From contig NZ_VFOX01000001.1 in assembly GCF_006716345.1 (NCBI RefSeq), positions 186,001-250,000 on the forward strand: 64,000 nt of DNA. Reading direction: 5' to 3'. This DNA comes from Microbacterium saperdae. GTDB taxonomy: Bacteria > Actinomycetota > Actinomycetes > Actinomycetales > Microbacteriaceae. Each line of letters opens with the position of its first letter. Position 1 is the stretch's first letter. Both the position numbers and the translations under genes were made by a program. Below the pieces are notes generated by a model. It was not told where the DNA came from. It ran no database searches and was given only the letters and a program-made list of their open reading frames with translations. Shown here piece by piece: positions 1 through 8,824 of the stretch.

Positions 1-30
1 AATGACTTCAGGCTGGGCTTCGGCGCTCAT
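1..30 (-). CDS. Start of a gene cut by the window edge (10 codons)
   Basis: Reading leftward from position 30 there is an ATG followed by ten open codons (MSAEAQPEVI) running off the window edge. The hexamer TAGAGT lies at 42-37, exactly six bases before the ATG. The same arrangement precedes many other genes here and fits a leaderless transcript. The gene would be divergent from the thioesterase gene at 134. Nothing can be said about its function, and a chance ATG is possible. Confidence 0.4.
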   Translation of the reverse strand, partial: MSAEAQPEVI

Positions 31-133
31 GCGGCGACTCTACGCGTGGCTCCCGTGATCAGGAAATCGAGCGGATGCCCTCCTACTCGCACCCGCGCGC
101 ACTGGAGGTTTCCGACAACGGTATTCGCGATTC

Positions 134-721
134 ATGCACTTCTGGCTACGATCGATCCTCGTGAACGTGATCTGGCGCACTCTCCTGGTGATCCTCGGCG
201 CTCGGCGTCGCGTACGACGGGGCAAGACCCTCGAACCGAACGCCGTCGGCAGCATCCGCCTGACGACGCTGCCGACCGACATCGACATCCTGCGGCACAT
301 GAACAACGGCCGCTATCTGTCGTTGTTCGACCTCGGGCGCTGGGACCTCCTGATCCGCACCGGCCTGTTCGACGCGATGAACAAACGCGGCTGGTACGCG
401 GTCGTCTCGAGCGAGACCGTCACCTTCCGCAAGTCGCTCGAGCTGTGGCAGCGCTTCGACGTGCAGTCGAGATTCGTCGGTCACGACGAGAAGGCGCTGT
501 TCCTCGAGCATCGCGCGGTCGTGGACGGCGAGGTCTATGCCAAGGTCATCGTGCGGGCCCGGATGCTGCGCCGCAGCGGCGGCACGGTGTCGCACGAGGA
601 GCTGTTCGGCGCCCTCGGCAAGCCCGAGGGCGTGCCGGAGATCGACGAGTGGATCCACGACTGGGCCGCGGCGTCCGCCCTGCCGCCGACCCGCAGCGCG
701 GCACCGAGCGTCTGGCACTGA
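134..721 (+). CDS. Hot-dog fold acyl-CoA thioesterase-like protein
   Basis: A 195-residue protein of the 4HBT (hot-dog) thioesterase superfamily. Family members hydrolyse acyl-CoA or acyl-ACP thioesters; the substrate here is unknown. After a short hydrophobic basic N-terminus (residues 1-28, possibly a membrane anchor) comes the family core, with DIDILRHMNNGRY near residues 50-62, where the HMNN segment is the classic 4HBT signature, and a GRWDLLIR stretch on the central helix. The start is supported by TATTCG at 122-127, six bases before the ATG (leaderless pattern). The next gene begins 35 bp downstream on the same strand. The thioesterase fold is a confident call; activity is inferred. 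Confidence 0.8.
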   Translation: MHFWLRSILVNVIWRTLLVILGARRRVRRGKTLEPNAVGSIRLTTLPTDIDILRHMNNGRYLSLFDLGRWDLLIRTGLFDAMNKRGWYAVVSSETVTFRKSLELWQRFDVQSRFVGHDEKALFLEHRAVVDGEVYAKVIVRARMLRRSGGTVSHEELFGALGKPEGVPEIDEWIHDWAAASALPPTRSAAPSVWH

Positions 722-756
722 TCCGCACGATGCCCTCCTCGCGATAACTTAGGCGG

Positions 757-2157
757 GTGCTGGCAATCCTGAAGACCGCGGGTCACGTGCTCTGGAGGCA
801 CTGGCCTGCGCTGATGGCGTGGTACTTGGCCGGAGTCCTGGTGCACTACGCGATCACCCAGATCGCCGGCACGATCGGCGCCTCCTCGGCCACCCTCGGG
901 TTCCTCGTGCTCCCGCTGGCCATCCTCGCGCGACTGGTCAGCCTCGTCGCGATGTTCCTCGTGCTGCGCGACGGACTGCGCAATCTGCAGGAGGTCGCTC
1001 CGCTCCCGGAGTCCGCCGTCGACCGCCGACGCACCTTCCTGTCGGCGCTGCTCACCGGCATCCTCCCCTTCTTCGCGGTCTACTGGGCACAGGGGCTCCT
1101 GGGCGAGGATGTGCGGGCGTACTCATCGCGCGCGCTCGCCGTGCGAAGCAGCATCACCGCCGTGGCGGGGTTCAACGGGGAGCCTCCGATCAGCGATCAG
1201 GACACGGTGCTCAATCTGCCTCTCAACGGCTGGACGGTCGCGATCATCGTGCTCGCGTTCGCCGGTCGCTGGGCGTGGTCGAAATGGTCGTCGAAACTGG
1301 CCTCCTGGCTGTCGCCGGTCGCGGTCTACTTCGAGGTCGTGTGGGTCTTCTTCTCGGTGCTCCTGCTGGGCGACATCTTCGACGCGATCAAGGCCTGGGT
1401 CGACAGCCGCGCCGCGATGGCGTTCCTCGAGACGGTGCGCGAACAGATCCTCGATGCGATCGCGCCGCTGCGGTGGCTGTGGGACGGCATCGGATGGGTG
1501 CTCTCGGAGGCGGGACCCGTGCTGATCGCGCCGCTCGCCTGGCTCACCATCGCCGGTGTCGTGTTCGGACAGGCGATCGTCGCGGAGAAGCTCCGGGTGG
1601 AGAGCGAACTGGTCGCCCGGATCCGTGAGCACGCCGCGGTGATCCCGAATCCTCTGGTGCGGCGGCTGAAGGACCTCGGCGATGAGCTCGGCGCGCGTTT
1701 CCGCCCGATCGGGCGCGCGCTGCTGCTGATGTGGCGGGCGGGCCCGCTGCTGGTCGCGTCCTATGCGCTGCTGTACGTGATCGTCAAGGCGGCGGAGTCG
1801 TTCCTTGCGTTCGGTGTCACACGGCTGGTCGGTCCGCACGACTACTTCTTCTGGGCCATCGCCACACCCCTCGTGTCCCTCGTCCCGCTGCTGCTGATGG
1901 AGCCGGTGCGGATCGCCGTCATCAGTGGCGCCTATGACGCGACCCTCGGCCGTCTGCGCCGCAAGCAGCAGGAGCGCACGGAGGATGCGGGCCTCTCGCC
2001 CGCGGAGGCTGAGGTGCGGGCGGTGGCCGACGCCGCCGGTCTGCTGCCGTCGTCGGTCGATGCCGTGGCCGCGGCGGTGGTCTCCGCCCCGGCGCGGGAC
2101 GTCGTCGGCGGTCAGCGTTCCAGCGAGAACCTCACGAAGGACCCGCCGGCCTTGTAG
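757..2157 (+). CDS. Polytopic membrane protein of unknown function
   Basis: A 466-residue integral membrane protein that I do not recognise. Hydrophobic segments lie near residues 15-35, 45-70, 95-115, 155-170, 190-215, 250-275, 325-345 and 355-385. The C-terminal 80 residues are soluble and charged (RLRRKQQERTEDAG, then an Ala/Val-rich tail). No transporter signature is evident. The GTG start at 757 is preceded by TAACTT at 745-750 and a six-base gap, as in a leaderless gene. Its last 46 bp overlap the convergent gene that ends at 2112, so the two 3' ends share sequence and there is no terminator between them. Confidence 0.7.
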   Translation: MLAILKTAGHVLWRHWPALMAWYLAGVLVHYAITQIAGTIGASSATLGFLVLPLAILARLVSLVAMFLVLRDGLRNLQEVAPLPESAVDRRRTFLSALLTGILPFFAVYWAQGLLGEDVRAYSSRALAVRSSITAVAGFNGEPPISDQDTVLNLPLNGWTVAIIVLAFAGRWAWSKWSSKLASWLSPVAVYFEVVWVFFSVLLLGDIFDAIKAWVDSRAAMAFLETVREQILDAIAPLRWLWDGIGWVLSEAGPVLIAPLAWLTIAGVVFGQAIVAEKLRVESELVARIREHAAVIPNPLVRRLKDLGDELGARFRPIGRALLLMWRAGPLLVASYALLYVIVKAAESFLAFGVTRLVGPHDYFFWAIATPLVSLVPLLLMEPVRIAVISGAYDATLGRLRRKQQERTEDAGLSPAEAEVRAVADAAGLLPSSVDAVAAAVVSAPARDVVGGQRSSENLTKDPPAL

Positions 2158-2702
2158 GGAGCGATGTCGACCCAGAACGGGCCCTCGACGTCATCCGGCA
2201 CCACGAACGGCAGGATCAGCTCGTAGGGCGCCGCCGTGTCCGACACGCAGATCTCCGGTTCGTCCGGATGCGAGAGCAGCCCGATCTGCGAACGCGCCGA
2301 CTTCCACTCCCGTCCCGTCTGCTGATCGACGAGCACCGGATCCATGCAGCCGACGCCCTTCGCGTCGGGGTCGACCGGCACGCCGACCGCGATCACCGTG
2401 GCGCCTGCCGGTACATCGAGGCCGGTGAGGTCATCCAGCTCGCCGCCACGCACCGGACCCCAGGTCGCTCCGGCCAGCTCGGCGGATTCGTCCTCGTCGA
2501 CGGTGACCGGCGCGAACGGACGCGCGCCGTACCCGTAGTACTGGAACCACTCGTGCCAGCCGATCCCCGCCACGGTCGCCGGGGCGAGCACGGCCAGCGC
2601 GACCAGCGCGAGTCTGTTGCTGCGCCACCAGGAGACGGGCTTCGCCGGCTCGCTGACGGGTGTCGCGGGCGTCGGGGGCGCGGGTGGTATGGGAATCGTC
2701 AT
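2112..2702 (-). CDS. Membrane-anchored secreted protein, third gene of a three-gene operon
   Basis: About 196 residues. A Pro-rich cytoplasmic N-terminus (TIPIPPAPPTPATP) leads into one membrane segment at about residues 29-48, followed by an extracellular domain rich in acidic residues and beta-strand-like stretches. Two cysteines (in VGCMDP and EICVSD) could form a disulfide. The ATG at 2702-2700 overlaps the TGA of the preceding gene by one base (TGATG), so translation is probably coupled. An in-frame ATG four codons earlier is less likely. The topology resembles the two preceding proteins. No catalytic motif or confident family could be seen. Confidence 0.65.
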   Translation of the reverse strand: MTIPIPPAPPTPATPVSEPAKPVSWWRSNRLALVALAVLAPATVAGIGWHEWFQYYGYGARPFAPVTVDEDESAELAGATWGPVRGGELDDLTGLDVPAGATVIAVGVPVDPDAKGVGCMDPVLVDQQTGREWKSARSQIGLLSHPDEPEICVSDTAAPYELILPFVVPDDVEGPFWVDIAPYKAGGSFVRFSLER

Positions 2703-3262
2703 CACCGGGCCCACCCGTTCTCATCCAGGAGCACCTCGGCATCGACGGGCAGGTCGTCGAGAGCGATGGGGAGGTCGATCACACCGTCGAGCAGCACTTC
2801 GCGATACGAACCGCTCGGCACGCCCAGGCGGAGCGTGGCTCTACCGGTGAGCGCGTCCTGGGGGAGCTCGAACGCAAGGCTCCCGGATCGAGGGACGCCG
2901 GTGATCAGGCGCTGATCGACCAACGTGGTACCACGGTCGGTCGCGCTGAAGGTGCGGTCGCCGATGACCAGCTGCGCGAGGGAGAGGGTCCCCAGCTCCT
3001 GGGTGACCACGGAGGCGGCCTCCAGATCGACGACGAGCCAGGATCCCTCCGCGCTCCAGCCCTTGGCATCCGTCACCCGGTTCGCGAGGCGCACATCCGT
3101 GACGGTGACGGCGAGGTTGCGGGTGACCGCCTGCTCGCCGACCGTCGCGGCCACGGGGAAGGGCGCGATCGTCGAGTCGTCGGGCAGTGTGACCTTCGAC
3201 ACACCCCACGCGACCACGAGGAGTGTGAGGGTGAGCAGCCAGACCAGGATGTGCTTCTTCAC
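2702..3262 (-). CDS. Secreted or membrane-anchored protein, DUF4352-like, second gene of operon
   Basis: A 186-residue protein starting with GTG inside a GTGA overlap with the gene before it. A short basic start (MKKHIL) and a hydrophobic segment at residues 5-20 form a signal anchor with no clear cleavage site. The rest looks like an all-beta domain with alternating Val/Thr strands (AVTVTDVRLANRV, SWLVVDLEAASVV) of the kind seen in DUF4352/Ig-like extracellular modules. The spacing ties it to the genes at 3259-3954 and 2112-2702. Related protein architecture next to each other suggests subunits of one surface complex, which is inference. Confidence 0.65.
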   Translation of the reverse strand: MKKHILVWLLTLTLLVVAWGVSKVTLPDDSTIAPFPVAATVGEQAVTRNLAVTVTDVRLANRVTDAKGWSAEGSWLVVDLEAASVVTQELGTLSLAQLVIGDRTFSATDRGTTLVDQRLITGVPRSGSLAFELPQDALTGRATLRLGVPSGSYREVLLDGVIDLPIALDDLPVDAEVLLDENGWAR

Positions 3263-3954
3263 GGCGTCGTCACCTCCTGGATCGTCGTCGTCACGGTCGC
3301 GCCGATGCGGACCTCGTCCCAGTAGTCGCCCCGCATCACGCTCTTCCCCACATAGTGAGTGGAGTCGGGCAACGTCAGAGTGATCTCTTCGCCGTCATGG
3401 AAGTCGTCGGGGCCGACGATCCAGGCGACGAGGAGACGGGCGGGCACATCGGGTTGCAGCATCGGTGAGCCGAGGCCGTCATCCGCGCGCGAGACCGATG
3501 CGGGCTCATCGATCCCGTCCACGCGGATGCCGTCGATCACCGGCGGGTTCTTCCCGCCCGAGACGGACATGCGCGGGGTCGGGAAGGTGTTGACGACGTC
3601 GACCGTCACGACGAGCACCCGCTCGTTCTTCTCCTCGTCGGGGTACACGTAGGCGTTGCCGCGGTCGCTGCGCAGCTCGACTCCCACGACCGTCATCTCG
3701 AGATCCGACCCGGAGAAGGTGTCGCCGGCGGCGAGTTCAGGGAGGGGATCGACGGCCGCGGCCTGCAGGCCGCCGAAGAGTGCCGTGGTCGCCAGGAGCG
3801 CCGCCCCGCCGGCCGTGAGGAGCCAGGACGTGGGGATCAGATCGATGCTGCGCCGCGCCCAGGCGAGCACCTTCGCGCGGGCCCCGGCGTTGGCGGCCGC
3901 CACCGCAGCGGAATCGCCGTCGGGGGTGCTGCTCTCCGGCGGTGTCGTGGTCAC
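3259..3954 (-). CDS. Membrane-anchored extracellular beta-domain protein, first gene of operon
   Basis: About 231 residues. A polar cytoplasmic tail, one membrane segment around residues 38-60 (WLLTAGGAALLATTALFGG), then an extracellular beta-rich domain with a DUF4352-like strand pattern (DLEMTVVGVEL, ERVLVVTVDVVNTF). The open frame continues upstream, but that part is the shadow of the Tat-protein gene. I place the start at the GTG at 3954 because TATGCT (3966-3961) lies exactly six bases upstream, matching the leaderless promoters elsewhere in the window. It overlaps the next gene by GTGA. Function unknown. Confidence 0.65.
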   Translation of the reverse strand: MTTTPPESSTPDGDSAAVAAANAGARAKVLAWARRSIDLIPTSWLLTAGGAALLATTALFGGLQAAAVDPLPELAAGDTFSGSDLEMTVVGVELRSDRGNAYVYPDEEKNERVLVVTVDVVNTFPTPRMSVSGGKNPPVIDGIRVDGIDEPASVSRADDGLGSPMLQPDVPARLLVAWIVGPDDFHDGEEITLTLPDSTHYVGKSVMRGDYWDEVRIGATVTTTIQEVTTP

Positions 3955-4037
3955 GGCAACAGCATAGAGCGGCGACAGCTGACGGACGGTGTGACGTTCT
4001 CGTCCGGCAGCGGGCGCCGAGCGAACCGGGCCGAGGC

Positions 4038-4739
4038 TCAGGCGGACGGCACGCAGCCATCCGGCTGCGAGATGAGGGGCAGGCTCACCCAGATGTCGTC
4101 GTTGTAGGTGATCCCGGTCGCCGCGACCGGTGGCATGGTCCAGATGTACTCGAAGGTCGTCGGGCCCGAGCTCGGGGCGATCCACGTGAGAGAGAACTGC
4201 TGGCTGCCGGTGGTCGCGTTGACCGGCCCGATCGGGACCTGGGTGCCGGCTGACTGGGCGGGCTTGGTCGAGAAGCGCTGCTGCCGGATGCCGCCGACCG
4301 CGACGTCCATCGTGGTCACGACCTGCGTCGTCGCCGCCGCAAGGTTGCCGAGCAGAGAGAACGTGAAGACATACGTCACGCCGGCCACCGCGTCGAAGGT
4401 CGCGGTGATCGCACTGACGTAGTCCACCGCGGCGGCATTCGTCACGCGGTAGAAGTTGTCGTTGTACTGGCGGTAGCCGAGGCGTCCATCGACCGTGCGC
4501 CAGGAGTTGTTGGCGCCGGCATCCTGGTTCCGACCGGACCGAGGATCCTCCAGCGCCCATGCCGCCGACGTCGCCGGAAGGAACGCGCACGCCGGAAGCG
4601 CCGCTGTCGACGCCGCCGTCAGGGGCGTCGCGACCGCCGCCGCGATGACGGGCAGCGACCAGGCCGCAGCGCGGACCACCGTGCGCCTGGTGGGAGGGGG
4701 CGGCGTCGCCTCCGCGTCGTCTGGCATCTCTTCGGTCAT
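4038..4739 (-). CDS. Tat-type exported protein of unknown function
   Basis: About 233 residues with a twin-arginine-like signal: TRRTVVRAAAW followed by a hydrophobic Ala-rich stretch (residues 21-50) and a likely cleavage after an AxA-like site. The mature part is Thr/Val/Ser-rich and probably beta-sandwich, with aromatic residues (YRQYNDNFYRV) often seen in carbohydrate- or surface-binding modules. The ATG at 4739 is preceded by GGGGGAG at a good distance. The longer open frame upstream is not coding-like. An 18-bp inverted repeat lies about 135 bp upstream at 4874-4891. It ends shortly before the three-gene operon on the same strand but has its own ribosome binding site. Confidence 0.7.
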   Translation of the reverse strand: MTEEMPDDAEATPPPPTRRTVVRAAAWSLPVIAAAVATPLTAASTAALPACAFLPATSAAWALEDPRSGRNQDAGANNSWRTVDGRLGYRQYNDNFYRVTNAAAVDYVSAITATFDAVAGVTYVFTFSLLGNLAAATTQVVTTMDVAVGGIRQQRFSTKPAQSAGTQVPIGPVNATTGSQQFSLTWIAPSSGPTTFEYIWTMPPVAATGITYNDDIWVSLPLISQPDGCVPSA

Positions 4740-4873
4740 GGTCTCCCCCTGGTGCGTGCGTCCCCGTGGCGCGCCGAACCGCAGCGGATGGCGGTGCGGC
4801 CTCTGGGCGTCGTGTGCCTGAGCGGGCTCTCGGGCATTCCAGAAAAGGCTACGAATCCGCGCATCGTCGCGGT

Positions 4874-4891
4874 ATCCCCAGTGGTGGGGAT
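4874..4891. promoter_or_regulatory. Inverted repeat, possible regulator site
   Basis: ATCCCCA - gtgg - TGGGGAT: perfect 7-bp arms around four bases, in the 270-bp intergenic region between the Tat protein gene (leftward) and putA (rightward). It lies about 135 bp before the former and 120 bp before the latter. It could be an operator for either. The rest of 4740-5011 holds only the putA leaderless promoter (TAGGCT at 5000-5005). Confidence 0.35.
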
Positions 4892-5011
4892 CTCCGGTGG
4901 CCGCCGCAGGCAGACCGTGCCGGCGCGCATGGCCTGCGGTCGCTCGCGTCATCCGGTCGAGACGCGGCTCCGCTCGCGGATCAGGAGCTGTTCGAGTCCT
5001 AGGCTGGGCCC

Positions 5012-8000
5012 ATGGTCGAGTCGTCGTCATCCTCCGCTGATGCCGAGGCATCCGCTCCCCTTGCCGAACGCGCCGTCGATCTCGCTCGTCGCTGGGTGAT
5101 CGAGGCCGGTGCCGCCGACGTCGATCCCGCCGCAGAGCGTCTCGCCGGCGTCCTGCAGGATGCCGGTGGTCTGCCGTTCACCCTCGGTTTCGTCGACGGC
5201 GTGATGCGTCCGGAGAGTCTCGGTGCCGCGGCATCTCAGCTGCACCGCATCGCCCCGGACGTGCCCGGCTTCCTGCCCTGGTACCTGCGCGGAGCCGTGC
5301 GTCTCGGCGGCGGCGTCGCGCCCCTGCTGCCCTCGCCCGTGGTGCCGATCGCGCGCAGGGTGCTGCGTGACATGGTCGGACACCTCGTGGTCGATGCGCG
5401 ACCGGCGAAGCTCGGACCGGCCATCGCGAAGCTGCGTGACCCCTCGACCGGCTCAGGGGCCGCCGTCCGCCTCAACCTCAACCTGCTGGGCGAAGCCGTG
5501 CTCGGAGAGGCAGAGGCGAAGCGCCGGCTCGACGGCATCCACGAACTGATCCGACGCCCCGACGTCGACTACGTCTCGGTCAAGGTCTCGGCGATCATGA
5601 GCCACATCTCGATGTGGGCGTTCGACGACGTGGTCGATCAGGTCGTCGAACGGCTGCTGCCGTTGTACCTGACGGCAGGGGAGGATGCCGGGGCCGGACC
5701 CACGTTCATCAACCTCGACATGGAGGAGTACCGCGACCTGGATCTCACGATCGCGGTGTTCACGCGCCTGCTCGAGGATCCGCGACTGCAGGGACTCGAG
5801 GCGGGCATCGTGCTGCAGGCCTATCTGCCCGATGCGCTGCCCGCGTTGCAGGAGCTCACGGCGTGGGCGCGCGAGCGCGTCGAGTACGGCGGCGCCCCCA
5901 TCAAGGTGCGTCTGGTGAAGGGCGCCAACCTCGCGATGGAACAGGTCGAGGCGAAGATCCACGGCTGGACGCCCGCGACCTACGACACCAAGCTCGACAC
6001 CGATGCGAACTACCTGCGCTGCCTCGACTGGGCACTGCAGCCCGAGAACACCGCCGCCGTACGCCTCGGCATCGCCGGGCACAACCTGTTCGGCATCGCC
6101 TACGCCTGGCTGCTCGCGGGGGAGCGCGGTGTGCGCGACGAGATCGAGTTCGAGATGCTGCTCGGCATGGCGCAGGGGCAGGTGCAGGCGGTCTCCCGCG
6201 AGGTCGGAGCCGTGCTGCTGTACGTGCCCGTGGTCGCGCCCGCCGAGTTCGACGTGGCCATCAGCTACCTGGTGCGGCGGCTCGAGGAGAGCGCCTCGCC
6301 CGACAACTTCCTGTCGGCTGCGCTCCGGCTGGACGAGGACGAGTCGCTGTTCGTCCGTGAGCGGGACCGCTTCCTCGATGCGCTGGACCGCTCGACCGAG
6401 CCGACGTTCTGGCGGGGCCCGCGGCGCACCCAGAACCGTCTCGCCCCGATGCACGAAGCGGTGCGCCCTGTGCCTGCCGCCCCGGTGCCCGAAGCGGACC
6501 TCACCAAGGCGGTGCTCGGCATCTCCCGCGGCTCCGATGGCGAAGCATTCCTCGAGACGGCCGTGTACTCGACGCGTGAGCTGGACGCGGATGCCGGTGG
6601 CGCTCCCGGTTTCGTGAACGCACCGGACACCGACCCCGCGCTGGCCGCGAACCGCGAGTGGGCGCAGGACGTGCGCGAACGCATCGCGGATTCCTCCGCC
6701 GGCGTAGACACCCTCGCGACCTCCCGCGTCGAGGATGCCGGGACGCTGGACGAGCTCGTCCGTCAGGTGCGGGATGCGGCGCCGAGCTGGGGGTCGCGCC
6801 CCGCGGCCGAGCGCGCCGAGGTGCTGCTGCGCGCGGCGGCCGCACTCGAGTCGCACCGCGGAGAGCTGATCGAGGTCGCAGCATCCGAGACCGGCAAGGT
6901 CTTCGCCGAGGCGGACGTCGAGGTCAGCGAGGCCGTCGACTTCGCCCGGTATTACGCCGCCAAGGCCAGGGAACTCGACGCGATCTCGGGGGCGGCCTTC
7001 GTACCGGCGGCGGTGACCGTGGTCGCTCCGCCGTGGAACTTCCCCGTCGCGATCCCCGCCGGCGGGGTGCTGGCGGCGCTCGCCGCGGGATCGGGAGTCG
7101 TGTTCAAGCCCGCCCCGCAGGCGCGACGGTGTGCGGCGGTCGTCGCCGAGGCGCTCTGGCAGGCAGGGGTACCGCGTGATGTGCTGGCCCTCGTCGACAT
7201 CGAGGAGGGCGAGCTCGGCCAGGCGCTCATCACGCATGAGGCCGTCGACCGCGTCATCCTCACCGGCTCCTGGGACACGGCGGCGCTGTTCCGCTCGTGG
7301 CGTCCCGATCTGCCCCTGCTCGCCGAGACCAGCGGCAAGAACGCGATCATCATCACGCCGTCGGCCGATCTCGACCTGGCGGTCGCCGACCTCGTGAAGA
7401 GCGCGTTCGGGCACGCAGGGCAGAAGTGCTCGGCCGCGTCCCTCGCCATCCTCGTCGGGCCGGTCGGCCGCTCGCAGCGTTTCGCGCGACAGCTCGCCGA
7501 TGCCGTGCGCTCGCTGCATGTGGGATGGCCGAGCGACCCCCTCGCCGAGGTGGGCCCGGTGATCGAGAAGCCGCAGGGCAAGCTGGCCTGGGCGCTGACA
7601 GCGCTCGAGGGCGACGAGCAGTGGCTCATCGAACCGGCCGTCGCGGCCGACGATGAGAGCGGGCGGCTGTGGCGCCCCGGCGTGCGCGTCGGCGTGCAGG
7701 TCGGGTCGCGGTTCCACACCGAGGAGTTCTTCGGACCCGTGCTCGGGATCATGCACGCCCCGACCCTCGCGCGAGCCGTCGAGATGCAGAATGCGGTCGC
7801 CTACGGACTGACCGCGGGGCTGCACACGCAGAACCCCGACGACCTGGCGTTCTGGCTCGACCGGGTGCAGGCCGGCAACCTCTACGTCAACCGCGGCATC
7901 ACCGGTGCGATCGTGCAGCGGCAGCCGTTCGGCGGATGGAAGCGCTCCTCGGTGGGACCCGGCGCGAAGGCCGGTGGGCCGAACTACCTGATCGGGCTGG

Positions 8001-8695
8001 GCACGTGGCGCTCGCAGCCAGGAGCCGCGGCATCCAGCACGCTGCACCTGCGCGGCCTGGACTCGCGGATCACGGCGCTGATCGAATCCGCTCAACCGTC
8101 GTTGGAGTACGAGACGTTCGAGTGGTTGCGTCGCTCCGCCCTGTCGGATGCGCTCGCCTGGGACCGCGAGTTCGGCCAGGTGCGCGACGTGTCGCGGCTC
8201 GGGGTGGAGCGGAACCTGTTCCGCTACCGGCCGCTGCCGGTCGAGATCCGAGCCGCGGCCGATGCTCCGCTGCAGGATCTGCTGCGCGCCGTGATCGCTG
8301 CGGTGCGCGCCGGCGCCGCCTTCACGCTCTCGACCCCGGTCGGGCTTCCCGCCGGGGTGCGTCACGCGCTCGGAGACCTCGACGCCGCGGTACACCTGGA
8401 GAGCGACGAGGAGTGGATGCAGCGGATGCTGCGCCGCGAGGAGTCCGTCGAGCCAGGGGCGACTCCGGCACCGCGGGTGAACCGGGTGCGTCTGGTCGGC
8501 CCGCGCGATGCGGTCGCTGTCCTGCACGCCGCGCTCGCCGCTGCGGTGGAGGGCGACCCCGACCTCGCGGTGTACGACGGCGAGGTGACGGCCGCCGGGC
8601 GCATCGAGCTGCTGCCGTTCGTGCACGAGCAGTCCATCAGCATCACCGCACACCGCTACGGCAACCCCGACCGCACGTTCAGCGACGTGATCTGA
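5012..8695 (+). CDS. putA: Bifunctional proline dehydrogenase / glutamate semialdehyde dehydrogenase (PutA)
   Basis: A 1,227-residue enzyme oxidising proline in two steps: the N-terminal FAD proline dehydrogenase barrel makes P5C, and the C-terminal NAD aldehyde dehydrogenase makes glutamate. The PRODH half spans about residues 140-460 (NLNLLGEAVLGEAEA, then IVLQAYLPDAL and VRLVKGAN). The ALDH half spans about 560-1010, with catalytic Glu near 772 (LLAETSGKN) and Cys near 806 (GHAGQKCSA). About 200 C-terminal residues follow, as in other actinobacterial PutA proteins. There is no N-terminal DNA-binding domain. TAGGCT lies six bases before the ATG (leaderless pattern). A 17-bp dispersed repeat encoding DPSTGSG sits within the gene at 5441-5458. 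The ALDH half could also serve ornithine catabolism through RocD. Confidence 0.95.
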   Translation: MVESSSSSADAEASAPLAERAVDLARRWVIEAGAADVDPAAERLAGVLQDAGGLPFTLGFVDGVMRPESLGAAASQLHRIAPDVPGFLPWYLRGAVRLGGGVAPLLPSPVVPIARRVLRDMVGHLVVDARPAKLGPAIAKLRDPSTGSGAAVRLNLNLLGEAVLGEAEAKRRLDGIHELIRRPDVDYVSVKVSAIMSHISMWAFDDVVDQVVERLLPLYLTAGEDAGAGPTFINLDMEEYRDLDLTIAVFTRLLEDPRLQGLEAGIVLQAYLPDALPALQELTAWARERVEYGGAPIKVRLVKGANLAMEQVEAKIHGWTPATYDTKLDTDANYLRCLDWALQPENTAAVRLGIAGHNLFGIAYAWLLAGERGVRDEIEFEMLLGMAQGQVQAVSREVGAVLLYVPVVAPAEFDVAISYLVRRLEESASPDNFLSAALRLDEDESLFVRERDRFLDALDRSTEPTFWRGPRRTQNRLAPMHEAVRPVPAAPVPEADLTKAVLGISRGSDGEAFLETAVYSTRELDADAGGAPGFVNAPDTDPALAANREWAQDVRERIADSSAGVDTLATSRVEDAGTLDELVRQVRDAAPSWGSRPAAERAEVLLRAAAALESHRGELIEVAASETGKVFAEADVEVSEAVDFARYYAAKARELDAISGAAFVPAAVTVVAPPWNFPVAIPAGGVLAALAAGSGVVFKPAPQARRCAAVVAEALWQAGVPRDVLALVDIEEGELGQALITHEAVDRVILTGSWDTAALFRSWRPDLPLLAETSGKNAIIITPSADLDLAVADLVKSAFGHAGQKCSAASLAILVGPVGRSQRFARQLADAVRSLHVGWPSDPLAEVGPVIEKPQGKLAWALTALEGDEQWLIEPAVAADDESGRLWRPGVRVGVQVGSRFHTEEFFGPVLGIMHAPTLARAVEMQNAVAYGLTAGLHTQNPDDLAFWLDRVQAGNLYVNRGITGAIVQRQPFGGWKRSSVGPGAKAGGPNYLIGLGTWRSQPGAAASSTLHLRGLDSRITALIESAQPSLEYETFEWLRRSALSDALAWDREFGQVRDVSRLGVERNLFRYRPLPVEIRAAADAPLQDLLRAVIAAVRAGAAFTLSTPVGLPAGVRHALGDLDAAVHLESDEEWMQRMLRREESVEPGATPAPRVNRVRLVGPRDAVAVLHAALAAAVEGDPDLAVYDGEVTAAGRIELLPFVHEQSISITAHRYGNPDRTFSDVI
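5441..5458 (+). repeat. Dispersed repeat inside putA (PEPVEG-type)
   Basis: CCCTCGACCGGCTCAGGG is a variant of the CCTTCGACAGGCTCAGG element also found at 20757. Read forward it encodes DPSTGSG, and in reverse PEPVEGS. It lies just before the conserved NLNLLGEA segment, at a position likely to tolerate an insertion. Two copies in the window, both within coding sequence. Confidence 0.45.
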
Positions 8696-8747
8696 GGCCG
8701 CGGCGGGCGCGCGGCGTGTCCTGACCCCTCGCGAAGAAACACAGCGC

Positions 8748-8814
8748 GTGTAAAGAATTGTTGACATCCGGCTGCACGGCGACGTACAGTGAGCGTGTCA
8801 ATAATTCTTTACAC
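8748..8814. promoter_or_regulatory. Promoter with 19-bp inverted repeat operator
   Basis: Left arm 8748-8766 (GTGTAAAGAATTGTTGACA) and right arm 8796-8814 are reverse complements at 18 of 19 positions. The left arm contains a consensus -35 TTGACA (8761-8766). The -10 TACAGT (8785-8790) lies between the arms at 18-bp spacing, and the right arm covers the expected transcription start. This AT-rich island in a GC-rich genome is a textbook repressor arrangement, most likely bound by the XRE regulator encoded two genes downstream (autoregulation). Confidence 0.8.
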
Positions 8815-8824
8815 GGAGGTCGTC

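Noticed and set aside
3955..4590. N-terminal extension of the gene ending at 3259
   Set aside because: The extension is antisense-like frame of the Tat protein region; the leaderless GTG at 3954 fits better.
5453..8767. 1,104-codon open frame opposite putA
   Set aside because: Arg/Gly/His-rich composition and full overlap with the well-conserved putA; a GC-bias shadow.
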